A stretch of DNA of 64,000 bases from Streptomyces sp. NRRL F-6131 (GTDB lineage Bacteria > Actinomycetota > Actinomycetes > Streptomycetales > Streptomycetaceae): the NCBI GenBank assembly GCA_000719695.1, contig JOHN01000041.1, positions 9,005-73,004 of the forward strand, written 5' to 3'. The translations under genes were made by a program, and so were the position numbers. Under the pieces are notes generated by a model. The model worked only from the letters and a program-made list of their open reading frames with translations. It had not been told where the DNA came from and did no database searches. Positions 1 to 8,263 of this stretch are shown one piece after another (the first letter of the stretch is position 1; every line of letters begins with the position of its first letter).

Positions 1-290
1 TGCGCAACGGTCTGGAGCCCTGGCACCTTCTCGTGGTGCTGGCTGTAGTCATCCTACTTTTCGGTTCGAAGAAGCTGCCCGAGATGGCCCGCAGCCTCGG
101 CAAGTCGATGCGCATCCTGAAGGCCGAGACCAAGGCCCTGCGCGAGGACGAGGACGACGCCCCGGCGGACGGCAAGGCGCAGAGCACCGCCGCCGAGCAG
201 CCCCGTCCGGCCGCGGTCGAGCCGACCGTCATCACCAAGGCCACCGATGCCAAGGCCACCGAGCCGAACGGCCGGCAGAGCACGGCCTGA
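1..290 (+). CDS. tatA: Sec-independent translocase subunit TatA (5' base missing)
   Basis: Membrane subunit of the twin-arginine export pathway, which polymerises to pass folded proteins across the cytoplasmic membrane. The window opens with the last two bases of the start codon, so the protein begins M-R-N-G-L-E-P-W-H and is complete except for one base. A single N-terminal transmembrane helix (about residues 8-22, ending in LLFGSKKLPE) is followed by the FG hinge and an amphipathic helix (ARSLGKSMRILKAE), the classical TatA layout. The tail (about residues 45-95) is acidic, then Ala/Pro/Thr-rich and unstructured, as is common in streptomycetes. TatA rather than TatB is favoured because the hinge has the FG-x-K-K-L-P-E form and no Glu in the helix. 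No partner tat gene is visible downstream. Confidence 0.93.
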   Translation, partial: RNGLEPWHLLVVLAVVILLFGSKKLPEMARSLGKSMRILKAETKALREDEDDAPADGKAQSTAAEQPRPAAVEPTVITKATDAKATEPNGRQSTA

Positions 291-831
291 CCCGCACCGC
301 AGGCCCGATGACATTCGCTTTCCGACTGCCGTCGGATTGAAGTACCTGCCGTCGGAGTCGCTGCCGGGGCCCGTCTTCGAAGCTGACCAAGTGATGAAGC
401 ATCATGTCCTTCCTGGTGCGTCGCCATGAGCTTTCGGATGCCGAGTGGGCCGCGCTGTCGCGATTCCTGCCGCTTCGGGGTGGCCGGTCGTCCGTGGTCG
501 GACGACCGGCTGGTGCTGAACGGGATCGTGTGGAAGCTGCGGACCGGTAGGTCCGGGACCTCGGCGGGCGGCGGCTGAGCCGGCCTCGCGCGGCGGGCCG
601 CAGGCGTCTCCTCACCAGAACCTCATGAGGGATGGGCGATGATGTCACCGGCTTCGCGACGTGACCGCGGAGTCCGGTGGGGGCGGCGAGGACCGGTCCC
701 CACCGATATCCCGCGGTTCGAGTCCTGACCGGGCCGCGGGGTGGGTGGTCCGACGGAGCACGGCCCACCGTGTCGGCGGGGCCGCACCTTCCCCGGGAGG
801 CGGCCCCGCTCCGCACGTCCGGGCCGGGCCG
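291..831. other. Gene-free stretch with a transposase scrap
   Basis: No convincing gene lies between tatA and the ROK gene. The only recognisable coding signal is the IS5-type transposase remnant at 404-580. A T-loop-like string near 715-726 was checked as a tRNA and does not fold into one. No strong terminator was found after tatA. Confidence 0.5.
404..580 (+). pseudogene. N-terminal remnant of an IS5-family transposase
   Basis: From the ATG at 404 the frame reads M-S-F-L-V-R-R-H-E-L-S-D-A-E-W-A-A-L-S-R-F-L-P, the opening typical of actinobacterial IS5-type transposases. Near position 493 the homology moves to another frame, giving D-D-R-L-V-L-N-G-I-V-W-K-L-R-T-G, the next block of the same protein. 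It then dissolves at about 553. About 50 codons of an expected 270 or so remain, so this is a frameshifted, truncated fossil. No terminal inverted repeats were found. Confidence 0.7.
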
Positions 832-2031
832 CTACTGGGCTTCGGGCTCCTGGGCGTCCTGCCACTTCTCGAAGGCCAGCTCCCGCGCGACCTCGACGGC
901 CATCGCGACCGCGCCGTGCAGCACCGCTCCGTCGCCGAGGGTCGAGGCGGCGACCTCCGGGTGGAGCGGAGTGAGCTGCGGCAGAACGGTCCGGATCAGC
1001 GGGAGCAGCAGGTCGGGGTTGTCGCCGACGCCGCCGCCGAGGACCACCAGCTCGGGGTCGATGACGGCTGCCACCGAGGCGATGCCGTGCGCCAGGCGCA
1101 CGGCCTCCTCCTCGACGGCGGCGCGAGCCCGGGCGTCGCCGGCCCGCGCGGCGTCGAAGACCTGCTTCGCGGTGGTGGCGTCGGTCAGGCCCTTGTCACG
1201 GGCGACGGCGAGCACCGCGTCGGCGGTGGCCGCGGCCTCCAGCGGGCCCCGGCTGTTTCCGAGCTCGGCGGACCCGGGGCCCGGGGTGCCCCACGGCAGG
1301 TAGCCCAGTTCACCGGCGGCACCGTGCGCGCCCGCGAACAGCTTGCCGTCCACCACGATGCCGCCGCCGAGGCCCGTGCCGGCCCGGAGGTAGACGAAGA
1401 GCCGCCGTCCCTGACCGGCGCCGGCCGAGTACTCGCCGAGGGCCGCGAGGTCGGCGTCGTTGCGCAGGTCCAGAGCGGTGCCCAGCTGCGCCTCCAGGCG
1501 GTCGGCCACCCCCTCCTTGCCCCAGCCCGGGAGGTTCACCGCGTAGCGGACCACCCGGGTCTCGGGGTCGATGACGCCGGGACCGCCGACGACCGTGTGG
1601 AGGATGCCGTCCATCGGTACGTCCGCCTCGGCGGCGACCTTGCGGGCCAGGGCGGCCACTGCGGCGATGATGCCGTCGGCGTCCTCCGCCTCGTTCGGTT
1701 CGTCGCGGCGGGCCAGGATCAGCCCGTCGAGGTCGGCGAGTGCCACGCGCATCCAGCGGCGGCCGATGTGCACGCCGAGCGCGTGGCCGGCCGACGGGTC
1801 GGCCTCGTAGAGCACCGGCGAGCGCCCCCGTCCGGGTACCAGTACCTTGCCGAGCTGGCGCACCAGACCGGCGGTCTCCAGTCGGCTGAGCGCCGTCGAG
1901 ACGGTCGGTTTGGTGAGCCCGGTGAGCCGCGCCAGCTCGGCCCGCGAGGTGGCGCCGTCGGCGCGGAGGCGGTCGAGCAGGAGCCGCTCGTTGTGGGTCC
2001 GAAGGACGCTGCGGTTCCAGGTGGCTGCCAC
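832..2031 (-). CDS. ROK-family transcriptional regulator
   Basis: Sugar-responsive repressor of the NagC/XylR type, 399 aa. Residues 8-60 form a MarR/winged-helix DNA-binding domain (SRAELARLTGLTKPTVSTALSRLE). The rest is a ROK sugar-kinase-like fold with the sugar and phosphate loops RNDADLAALGE, GTGLGGG and GELGYLPWG. The usual ROK zinc knot (CxCGxxGC) is absent: the region around residues 255-270 reads GPGSAELGNSRGPLE. That suggests a regulator with altered metal or ligand binding rather than a kinase. Start chosen at a GTG at 2031; a purine-rich SD-like stretch lies about 12 nt upstream. The APC permease gene lies upstream on the same strand, about 210 bp away, and may or may not be a target. 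Confidence 0.9.
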   Translation of the reverse strand: MAATWNRSVLRTHNERLLLDRLRADGATSRAELARLTGLTKPTVSTALSRLETAGLVRQLGKVLVPGRGRSPVLYEADPSAGHALGVHIGRRWMRVALADLDGLILARRDEPNEAEDADGIIAAVAALARKVAAEADVPMDGILHTVVGGPGVIDPETRVVRYAVNLPGWGKEGVADRLEAQLGTALDLRNDADLAALGEYSAGAGQGRRLFVYLRAGTGLGGGIVVDGKLFAGAHGAAGELGYLPWGTPGPGSAELGNSRGPLEAAATADAVLAVARDKGLTDATTAKQVFDAARAGDARARAAVEEEAVRLAHGIASVAAVIDPELVVLGGGVGDNPDLLLPLIRTVLPQLTPLHPEVAASTLGDGAVLHGAVAMAVEVARELAFEKWQDAQEPEAQ

Positions 2032-2184
2032 GGCGGCGGTGCTTCCCTTCGTCCCTGGGGGAGGCGTCCTGCCGTCAGTACCTGCGCCCCGAATTAGTCA
2101 AGGAGCATAACACCGGCTTCGTTCCAGGTGAGGGGCCGATTGGCCGCCGAATCCGGCGGCGGACGACCGCGGCGCCGGACGCGA

Positions 2185-2233
2185 CGCGGGTCCGGTCGGC
2201 CGTTGGGGGAAGGGGCGGCCGACCGGACCCGCG
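2185..2233 (-). terminator. Intrinsic-type hairpin after the permease gene
   Basis: Perfect 17-bp inverted repeat (2185-2201 with 2217-2233) around a 15-nt loop. It sits directly downstream of the permease stop at 2244, as expected for its transcription terminator. No T-run follows, which is usual in streptomycetes. Confidence 0.8.
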
Positions 2234-2243
2234 GGTCGGGGGG

Positions 2244-3713
2244 TCAGGAGTGGGAGCCCACGGGCTCGGCCTCCTGCTCGGTGAGGTACTGCTCGTGGAT
2301 CTCCTTCGAGCCGAACGGCCACACCTTCTCGCGGCGGGACCAGATCAGGAAGACGGCGCCGCCGAGGGCCACCCAGGCAAGGGACCATTCGATGGGGTGG
2401 ACGCCGGGATTGGCCTTGTCGGCGTAGCCGTAGATGGCCAGCCAGCCGATGGCGGCGACGATGCTCGGCAGGGGATAGAGGAGCATCTTGTACGGACGTG
2501 CCAGGTTGGGCTGCCGCTTGCGCAGGACGGTCACGGCGGCGATCTGGGCGAGGGCCTGGACGATCACCATGACGGTGGTCAGCAGGGTGATGAGGATGGT
2601 CAGGGGCGGATGGTCGGCGGAGGACCCGACGTGCCGGGCGATCAGGAAGGCGGCGGTGGTGATGACGCCCATGGTGACCAGGCCGGCCGTGGGGAAGTGG
2701 TGCTTGGGGTGGAGCCTGGCGAAGGAGCGGAAGAAGACGCGGTCGCGGGCGGCGTCGTAGGGGACGCGGGAGCCGCCGAGCAGGCCGGCGAAGACCGAGG
2801 CGAAGGCGGTGATCAGGATCAGCACGGTGACGACGTTGGCCGCACCCTTGCCGAGGGTCGTCTCCATCACGGCGGAGGCGACGGACTTCGCGGCGACGTT
2901 GTCGGGATCGAGCATGTCCCGCCAGGGCACGGTCCCCAGGACCCCGATCTGCAGGAGGAGGTAGATGACCATGATGCCGAGGACGGAGTAGATGATGGCG
3001 CGGGGCATGACCCGGCCGGGGTCCTTGATCTCGGCGCCCATGTAGGCGGCGGTGTTGTAGCCGAGGTAGTCGTAGATGCCGATGGTCAGACCGGAGGCGA
3101 AGCCGATCCAGAAGGTGCTGTCGCCGAGCGGGAAGGGGTTATCGGGCCAGGTGAAGGCCATCGAGGGGTGGAAGTGGGTGAAGGCGGCCACGATCACGGT
3201 GAGGACCGAGACGATCATCACGATCCACAGGACGACGGTGACCTTGCCGATGTTCTCGACCTTGCGCCACAGCAGCAGGAGTACGAGCGCCATGACGCCG
3301 ATGCCGACGAGGTCGCCCTGTCCGGTGGTGAGGTCGGGCCACAGGTAGCCGAGGTACTGGACGATGCCCTGGACGCCGGTGGACATGATCAGGGGGATGA
3401 ACAGCATCGCCGTCCAGACGAACAGGAACGGCATCAGGCGTCCGGTGCGGTACTGGAAGGCCTCCCGCAGATAGACGTAGGTGCCGCCGGAGCCGGGCAG
3501 CGAAGCACCGAGCTCGGCCCAGATGAGTCCGTCGGCGAGGGCCAGGGCGGCGCCGATGATCCACCCGACCATCGCCTGGGGCCCTCCGTACGCGGCGACC
3601 ATGAGGGGGATGGTCACGAAGGGGCCGATGCCACACATCTGGCTCATGTTGATGGTGGTGGCCTGGAACAGGCCGATCCGTCTGGACAGACCGGCGGAGT
3701 GCTCGGTGGGCAA
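2244..3713 (-). CDS. APC-superfamily amino-acid permease
   Basis: Inner-membrane amino-acid or amine transporter of about 489 aa with 12 hydrophobic helices. Helix 1 carries FQATTINMSQMCGIGPF with the APC-type GIGPF break, and helix 2 and its loop carry WAELGASLPGSGGTYVYLREAF, the family signature. The C-terminal half has the LLGGSRVPYDAARD loop typical of the Glu/aminobutyrate and YfnA-like branch. The longest open frame starts at 3785 within the promoter. A TTG at 3713 is preferred because AGGAGG lies six bases upstream and the protein then opens M-P-T-E-H-S-A-G-L-S-R-R. The substrate cannot be told from sequence. Confidence 0.88.
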   Translation of the reverse strand: MPTEHSAGLSRRIGLFQATTINMSQMCGIGPFVTIPLMVAAYGGPQAMVGWIIGAALALADGLIWAELGASLPGSGGTYVYLREAFQYRTGRLMPFLFVWTAMLFIPLIMSTGVQGIVQYLGYLWPDLTTGQGDLVGIGVMALVLLLLWRKVENIGKVTVVLWIVMIVSVLTVIVAAFTHFHPSMAFTWPDNPFPLGDSTFWIGFASGLTIGIYDYLGYNTAAYMGAEIKDPGRVMPRAIIYSVLGIMVIYLLLQIGVLGTVPWRDMLDPDNVAAKSVASAVMETTLGKGAANVVTVLILITAFASVFAGLLGGSRVPYDAARDRVFFRSFARLHPKHHFPTAGLVTMGVITTAAFLIARHVGSSADHPPLTILITLLTTVMVIVQALAQIAAVTVLRKRQPNLARPYKMLLYPLPSIVAAIGWLAIYGYADKANPGVHPIEWSLAWVALGGAVFLIWSRREKVWPFGSKEIHEQYLTEQEAEPVGSHS

Positions 3714-3756
3714 TGGGTGCCTCCTGGAGATGAGCGGGTCGGCATGGAGTGGGAAA

Positions 3757-3786
3757 AGTAAATTTCCTTTATTCCTCACGGTCAAG
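3757..3786 (-). promoter_or_regulatory. Sigma70-like promoter of the permease gene
   Basis: On the minus strand TTGACC (3786-3781) and TTACTT (3762-3757) are separated by 18 nt. They lie 45-75 bp upstream of the proposed TTG start, in a locally A/T-rich patch that contrasts with the surrounding DNA. Confidence 0.55.
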
Positions 3787-4520
3787 AGTGGCCCAGGTCA
3801 CGATCGGGCACACATCGGGGGAGTCCCGGGTCGGCGGGTGTGACGCCCCTTGGGAGCGGGCTCGTCGGCGCGTCATGGCGGGTGTGGACGGACGTCCCCG
3901 TGGATGCGCGTGAGCGGCGGTGCGCTCGGGCTTGCGGCGCCGGGGTGCCTGGCTCTGCAGGTCGTTGACGCGGACCATAGCCCGCATTGGCCCTGGTCGC
4001 CAGCCCTCGGAGCACTCGACGGTGCCCGGTGTAGGGACCCGCCCGCCGGCGGGGTGCGGCCTCACGGAAACCTCAGGTTTCCCGTGGCACTCTTCTCCCG
4101 GACCGGGTTCCCGGCACGGCGCGCGACGGTGCGCGGTGCCCTGCCCGGCGGCGGACCCGGTCGGGCAGGTGTTCCGCCCGAGCGGCGGTCCGCTTTTCGG
4201 TGACCCGACGAACCCTCGGGCATCTCCCAGGACGGAGGAGCACAACGGTTGGTCCGTCATGGCCGCACCCATGACGGGCCTCGTGGCAGCGGGCGGTGAG
4301 GGCCTCTCGCCGCCACGGGCCGTGTCCCGGCTCCTCCACGTGTGCCGACCGGCCTCGCTGCCCGAGGCCGGTCGGCGCGACCCGGTGGTCCGCGGTGACC
4401 ATTCCCCCCCGCCGCGGGCCACCGGGGCAGCCTCGTCGGGCGCCGGGACGCCGTCCGTCGGCTTCGGGTGTCGTGCCCCGCACGGCCCGGCATCGACGAG
4501 AACGACCGGCATCGACGAGA
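3787..4520. other. Gene-free stretch with two repeats
   Basis: About 730 bp without a convincing gene; the long open frames here lack start sites and family resemblance. It holds an odd-centred palindrome at 4068-4080, part of a repeat seen again at 39653, and a tandem 19-bp duplication at 4489-4526. Otherwise nothing recognisable. Confidence 0.5.
4068..4090. repeat. Dispersed palindromic repeat, copy 1
   Basis: AAACCT-C-AGGTTT is a 13-nt palindrome (4068-4080). The 21 bases from 4070 to 4090 match 39653-39673 at 20 of 21 positions. Both copies are in non-coding DNA. It could be a regulator site or the end of a lost mobile element. Confidence 0.6.
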
Positions 4521-4526
4521 ACGACG
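4489..4526. repeat. Tandem 19-bp duplication
   Basis: GGCATCGACGAGAACGACC (4489-4507) is followed at once by a copy differing only in its last base (4508-4526). The second copy runs into the left arm of the terminator at 4521. Confidence 0.85.
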
Positions 4527-4566
4527 GAGCGCTCGGGGCCGACGCCGGCCCCGAGCACTCCGTCGT
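4521..4566 (-). terminator. Hairpin terminator after the HNH-type gene
   Basis: A 21-bp stem (4521-4541 with 4546-4566) with one mismatch and a 4-nt loop, eight bases downstream of the stop of the minus-strand gene at 4574. Confidence 0.8.
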
Positions 4567-4573
4567 GCGTGGG

Positions 4574-5131
4574 TCAGCCGAGGCCGAGCAGCGCGAGGGC
4601 GGTCGTCCAGTCGGTGGCGATGGCCTCCTGGGCCGGGACGAGGTCCACCTCGTGGTTGCAGACGGCGCGGTAGAGCTTGTACTCGACCTTGTCCTTGTCG
4701 CGGGCGGTGAGGCCGTCGGCGCCGGTGGCGTAGTGCGGCTGCGGCCAGAGGTTGCGCGGGTCGGTCGGGTGGCCGCCGAGCGAGAGCGGGATGTGGTGGT
4801 CCTCCTCGTACTCCGAGAGGCTGGTCTCCTCGTAGCCGTACTCGGCGATCTGCTGGACCTTCAGCCGGTTGGTGTAACTGGTGGAAGGGCGGATCGACTT
4901 GCTGTAGCCCGCGACGCAGATGGTGTCGTCGATGGTGTCCTGGGAGACGTCCGGGTTGGTGGCGCCCGGCGTGCAGGACGGGTCGGGCAGCGGGAGGAAG
5001 TCCTGCGAACAGGTCGCGGCGAGGGCCGCGGCGCTGGCGGGCGCCGCGTACGCGGTGCCGCCGGCGACGAGCACGCCGGAGGCGAGTGCGAGCGCGGCTA
5101 TGGCCGAGGTGGTACGGCGGATTCGGGGCAC
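4574..5131 (-). CDS. Secreted HNH-type nuclease-like protein
   Basis: A 185-aa protein with a Sec signal peptide (residues 1-35: MPRIRRTTS, then a hydrophobic core, cleavage after A-Y-A-A-P-A-S-A). The mature part ends in a compact motif, E-Y-E-E-D-H-H-I-P-L-S-L-G-G-H-P-T-D-P-R-N-L-W-P-Q-P (about residues 109-134). This is the D-H-x-I-P-L-x-L-G-G...D-x-x-N-L-W pattern of a small extracellular HNH-like family common in actinobacteria, in which the His pair and Asn act in the beta-beta-alpha-metal active site. Two Cys near residues 41 and 53 may form a disulfide. Start is a GTG at 5131 with GGGAG eight bases upstream. Nuclease activity is inferred from the motif only; no dedicated immunity gene is adjacent. 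Confidence 0.75.
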   Translation of the reverse strand: MPRIRRTTSAIAALALASGVLVAGGTAYAAPASAAALAATCSQDFLPLPDPSCTPGATNPDVSQDTIDDTICVAGYSKSIRPSTSYTNRLKVQQIAEYGYEETSLSEYEEDHHIPLSLGGHPTDPRNLWPQPHYATGADGLTARDKDKVEYKLYRAVCNHEVDLVPAQEAIATDWTTALALLGLG

Positions 5132-5264
5132 GGGGGAGCTCCCTGGAATGGGCTCGGAGCGGATCGCCGAGCGATGTCCTCCAGGAAACCAACATCGGGT
5201 CTATGCGGGTAGAGCCCGGGCGGTGAACAGTTGACGAAGGGTTTGTCCACAAGCTGACGCAACG

Positions 5265-6302
5265 TCAATTCCCGTGCTGCCGACGGCAGTCGGCGCCGAG
5301 AGCGGTGACGCTGTGGCGAAACACCGGGCGTTGCCCGGTGGCGGCCTCGGCTCGGACCAGGACGCCCGTGGCCGGGTCTACGGTGAGGCGGCAGGTGAGG
5401 TTCTCGTCCGGGGCCCAGGCGCTGAACGGGAAGGTGCGCAGTGGCCGGACGGTGGCCTCGACGGAGGTCGGTGAGGTGGCGGTGACCTGCGCCAGGTGGG
5501 ACACGATCCGTGCCGGGGTGAGGAGTTCGGCCAGCCGGGCCGCCACCGGACTGGTTCGGTCCGGCTCGTATTCGCCCGTCACCGTCAGGGGTCCCAGGCT
5601 CGACGAGATCCTCCAGGAGCGGCCCGAGGGGACGGACGCGAAGGACAGGTCGTCGTGCAGGTCGGTCTCCAGCCGGACCATCGCCGTCAGCCGGGCGGGC
5701 TCCAGCAGAGTCGCGGCCATCCGGGCCAGCACGCCGCCCGCCTCGCCCCCGGACCGGACGTTCTCGACACACAGGCTGCCGACCTTGGCGGTCGCGAGCG
5801 GGCCGTGCTCGTCCAGGAGTACGGCGGAACGGAGGAAGCCCGTGTCCGGATCGAGGTGGACGACCAGGGCGCCGGCACCCGGCGGCAGCCAGGGATCGGT
5901 GGGGCGGGCGAACAACCGGTGCGGGGTGATGTGAAGTTCGATCCAGTGGCGATGCCGGCGTGAATAGGTCACCGTCCCGATGCCCCGGATCAGGCGGGCG
6001 GGGTCGAGCAGCGCGGCCCACGGCGCGTCGACGTCCTGCTCCCGCAGCCGCAGGGGGGAGACACCGCCGAGCCGGAAGCTCTGCCGTCCCGTCGGATGCC
6101 GGTGCGCCGGACCGCCGCCCTGCGCACGGGCGGCGAAGCGGCCGCCGAGGTTCGCCTCGGCGTAGCGGTCCGCGTACTCGATGTCGACCACGGCGTCGAC
6201 GCGGGCGTCCTCGGCCGCCGCCGACGCCATCCGCGACACCGCCCAGGCGGCCAGGCGGTCGGTGTTCCCCGGCGGACCGGCCGGCCGGGTGGAAGCTGTC
6301 AT
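5265..6302 (-). CDS. Unknown 345-aa soluble protein
   Basis: I do not recognise the family. The ATG at 6302 (M-T-A-S-T-R-P-A-G-P-P-G) is chosen over the longer frame because GAGGAGA lies about 12 bases upstream and the upstream codons look random. There is no signal peptide or membrane segment. The sequence has a mixed alpha/beta look, with regularly spaced acidic/aromatic strands (VVDIEYADRYAEANLGGRFA, LVVHLDPDTGFLRSAVLLDE). It lies downstream of and in the same direction as the ECF sigma factor gene (272-bp gap), so a role connected to that sigma factor is possible but unsupported by sequence. Confidence 0.7.
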   Translation of the reverse strand: MTASTRPAGPPGNTDRLAAWAVSRMASAAAEDARVDAVVDIEYADRYAEANLGGRFAARAQGGGPAHRHPTGRQSFRLGGVSPLRLREQDVDAPWAALLDPARLIRGIGTVTYSRRHRHWIELHITPHRLFARPTDPWLPPGAGALVVHLDPDTGFLRSAVLLDEHGPLATAKVGSLCVENVRSGGEAGGVLARMAATLLEPARLTAMVRLETDLHDDLSFASVPSGRSWRISSSLGPLTVTGEYEPDRTSPVAARLAELLTPARIVSHLAQVTATSPTSVEATVRPLRTFPFSAWAPDENLTCRLTVDPATGVLVRAEAATGQRPVFRHSVTALGADCRRQHGN

Positions 6303-6574
6303 GAAGCCATGTCTCCTCGGTGCCGGGTCGGTGGGGTGTCCGTTGTGCGTGGGGTGCACGACACACGGCACGGACGGTTCGGCGGCATGGCCCCCGACGG
6401 GTCGGCGGGACACGAGCCACTTCCGTCGGCCGCCCCCGGGCGACCCGGGCCGGGGGCACCGGGCCCGCACCCGTCGTGTCGCTGTACGCGGTGCGGTCCG
6501 GTGCCGCCGTCAGAGTCTCACCGGTGGATGCTGAGGATTCGATGAGGACCGGCGGGCTCGGCGGATCCCCGTGG

Positions 6575-7921
6575 TCACTGCGGGCAGGGCGTCGCGGCGC
6601 CGGTCGCCCCGGTCGCCTCGTCCGTGGGGGAGGCGACCGGGGCGACCGGGGCGGTCGGGTGGGGGGTCGGGCGGGTGACCGGCGAGGCGGAGGCGGTCGG
6701 GCGGGTGACCGGCGAGGCGGAGGCGGTCGGCTTGCGGGCCGGGTGGGTGGCCGAGGCGTCGCCGGTCGGTGCCGCGGTCCGCGGTGGTTCCGGCGGGGAC
6801 GGCGGGGACGGCGTGGGGGAGGGGGAGGCGGCGAGCAGGGGTTGGGCTGCCGGCTCGTCGGGGAGTCCGGTCGGGGGCGACGGGTCCGGGGCGGACCGCG
6901 GCGCCGGCGGTGCGGGCTCCGGCTTGAGCATGGAGGCCCCGCCGCCGATCGCCGCGATGGCCAGGACGGCGGCGGTGGCCCGGGTCTTCCAGTGGTCGCG
7001 CCGGCCCTCCGTCCGCTTCCGGGAGGTCCGGCGGTCCGAGTGCCGCGGTCCGGGCACGGCGGGGAGCCCGTGCGTGGAGGCGGCTCCGGTGGCGGGCGGG
7101 ACTCCGTCCGCGGACGGCAGCCCGGTCGTCGGAGGGAACAGCCGCGCACCCACCTGACCGGCGAGCGCGAGCGGCATCGGGACCATCGCCAGGCCGGCCA
7201 GAAGCCCCTCGACCGGCAGCAGGTCGCGCGCGGTGTCGAGACAGTACGCGCAGGACTGCACATGGCGCGCGAGACGCTTGCGCCAGAGGGATCCGGGAGC
7301 GCCGGACCAGTCGGCGGTCATGGCCGCCAGCTCGGGACAGCGCGGGTGCACGGCGAGTGCCCGGACGATCCCGCGCGCCGTGTCGAGCTGCTTCTTCATC
7401 CGCCCGATCCGGACCGTGACCACGTGCGGGTCCAGTCCCAGGGCGTCGACGAGTTCGGACCGGCTCAGCTGGCCGGCCTCGACCAGCCACCAGAGCGCCA
7501 GCAGGTCCCGATGGTCCTCGTCCAGCCAGGCGGCGGCCCGGGCGGTCTCCTGCCGCTGGCCGGTCAGGCCCAGCTTCCAGACCGTCAGCTCGGCGAAGTC
7601 CGCGCCGGGATCCGGGAGGGCGTCGAAGACCTCCAGCGGCTTCGGCTCGGCCTGCTGGGGCCGGTGGTACTGGCGTATCTGGTTCATCGTGATGGCCACC
7701 AGCCACGACCGGAAGGCCCCGGGGTCGCGCAGTCCGGGCAGTGCCCGCACGACGTGCAGCATGACGTCCTGGACGGTGTCGTCGACGTCGAGGTCACGGG
7801 TCAGGGCCCGGCCGACGATGTTGTAGACCAGCGGGAGGTAGGCGGTGACCACGGCCTCCAGAGCCGCTCGATCACCGTCCCGGGCGGCTGCCACCAGTGC
7901 TGTGTCGACGTCCGTGACCAT
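6575..7921 (-). CDS. ECF sigma factor with C-terminal Cys/His and membrane extension
   Basis: 448 aa. Residues 1-175 are an ECF sigma-70 factor: region 2 (YLPLVYNIVGRALTRDLDVDDTVQDVMLHVVRAL) for -10 recognition and core binding, then region 4 (LSRSELVDALGLDPHVVTVRIGRMKKQL). Residues 205-245 carry an H-x3-C-x2-C string (RHVQSCAYCLDTARDLL), as in zinc-binding anti-sigma domains. A single hydrophobic helix follows at about 325-345 (TAVLAIAAIGGGASML), then a Pro/Ser/Thr-rich tail of about 95 residues that would lie outside the cell. A sigma factor fused to its own anti-sigma-like module has been described for some ECF groups with zf-HC2/TM extensions. Start ATG 7921 with GGAG nine bases upstream. 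Confidence 0.85.
   Translation of the reverse strand: MVTDVDTALVAAARDGDRAALEAVVTAYLPLVYNIVGRALTRDLDVDDTVQDVMLHVVRALPGLRDPGAFRSWLVAITMNQIRQYHRPQQAEPKPLEVFDALPDPGADFAELTVWKLGLTGQRQETARAAAWLDEDHRDLLALWWLVEAGQLSRSELVDALGLDPHVVTVRIGRMKKQLDTARGIVRALAVHPRCPELAAMTADWSGAPGSLWRKRLARHVQSCAYCLDTARDLLPVEGLLAGLAMVPMPLALAGQVGARLFPPTTGLPSADGVPPATGAASTHGLPAVPGPRHSDRRTSRKRTEGRRDHWKTRATAAVLAIAAIGGGASMLKPEPAPPAPRSAPDPSPPTGLPDEPAAQPLLAASPSPTPSPPSPPEPPRTAAPTGDASATHPARKPTASASPVTRPTASASPVTRPTPHPTAPVAPVASPTDEATGATGAATPCPQ
6666..6725 (-). repeat. Two perfect 30-bp tandem repeats inside the sigma gene
   Basis: Two identical 30-bp units (6666-6695 and 6696-6725), with the start of a third, encode a duplicated T-A-S-A-S-P-V-T-R-P decapeptide in the extracytoplasmic tail. 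Length variation here would keep the reading frame. Confidence 0.9.
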
Positions 7922-8104
7922 CAGGTGAAACTCCAGGCGTGCGGGTGTACGGAGGGCTCCGGGGAAGGGGGATGCTCGGCGGGGGCCGAAGTCACCGAAA
8001 TTCCGCCGGAGATCCGGCCACCCGTCGAGGTCGGACACACCAGGAGGTCGGCGGGCGTCCACCTCGACCTCGGCCGGCGACAGGGGTGTCGCATTCGCCT
8101 CCAG

Positions 8105-8143
8105 CCGGGGCGTGTCCGGCAGGATCCGCCGGACACGCCCCGG
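8105..8143 (-). terminator. Strong hairpin between small ORF and sigma gene
   Basis: Perfect 16-bp stem (8105-8120 with 8128-8143) with a 7-nt loop. It begins 30 bp past the stop of the small minus-strand ORF at 8174 and would end its transcript before the sigma-factor gene. Confidence 0.75.
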
Positions 8144-8173
8144 TCGCGGCCGTTCACCGGCGCGGTTCGGACG

Positions 8174-8263
8174 TTACATCGGGCGCTGCGGTGCGCGAGT
8201 CGGCCGGGCCCCCGGGGCCCTGGGGGCGTCCCATCCGGTGTCGAGCGGCTGACGGTCCGACAT
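8174..8263 (-). CDS. Candidate 29-aa small protein
   Basis: ATG 8263 to TAA 8174 encodes M-S-D-R-Q-P-L-D-T-G-W-D-A-P-R-A-P-G... ending R-P-M. It is preceded by a strong ribosome-binding site (AGGAGG, five bases before the ATG), shows G/C in the third base of most codons, and is followed by a perfect terminator hairpin at 8105-8143. The peptide is Pro/Arg-rich, soluble, and has no Cys. I do not recognise it. The 290 bp upstream (8264-8552) contain only an A/T-richer patch fit for a promoter. Confidence 0.5.
   Translation of the reverse strand: MSDRQPLDTGWDAPRAPGARPTRAPQRPM

Noticed and set aside
708..735. T-loop-like GGTTCGAGTCC string suggesting a tRNA gene
   Set aside because: The bases on either side do not pair as a T-arm, and no acceptor, D-arm or anticodon stem can be drawn around it.
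2250..3761. 503-codon plus-strand frame opposite the permease gene
   Set aside because: Gly/Asp/His-rich shadow of the permease; the minus-strand frame has twelve membrane helices, a promoter and a terminator.
6666..6725. CRISPR-like repeats
   Set aside because: Two abutting copies without spacers, inside a coding region, encoding a peptide repeat.
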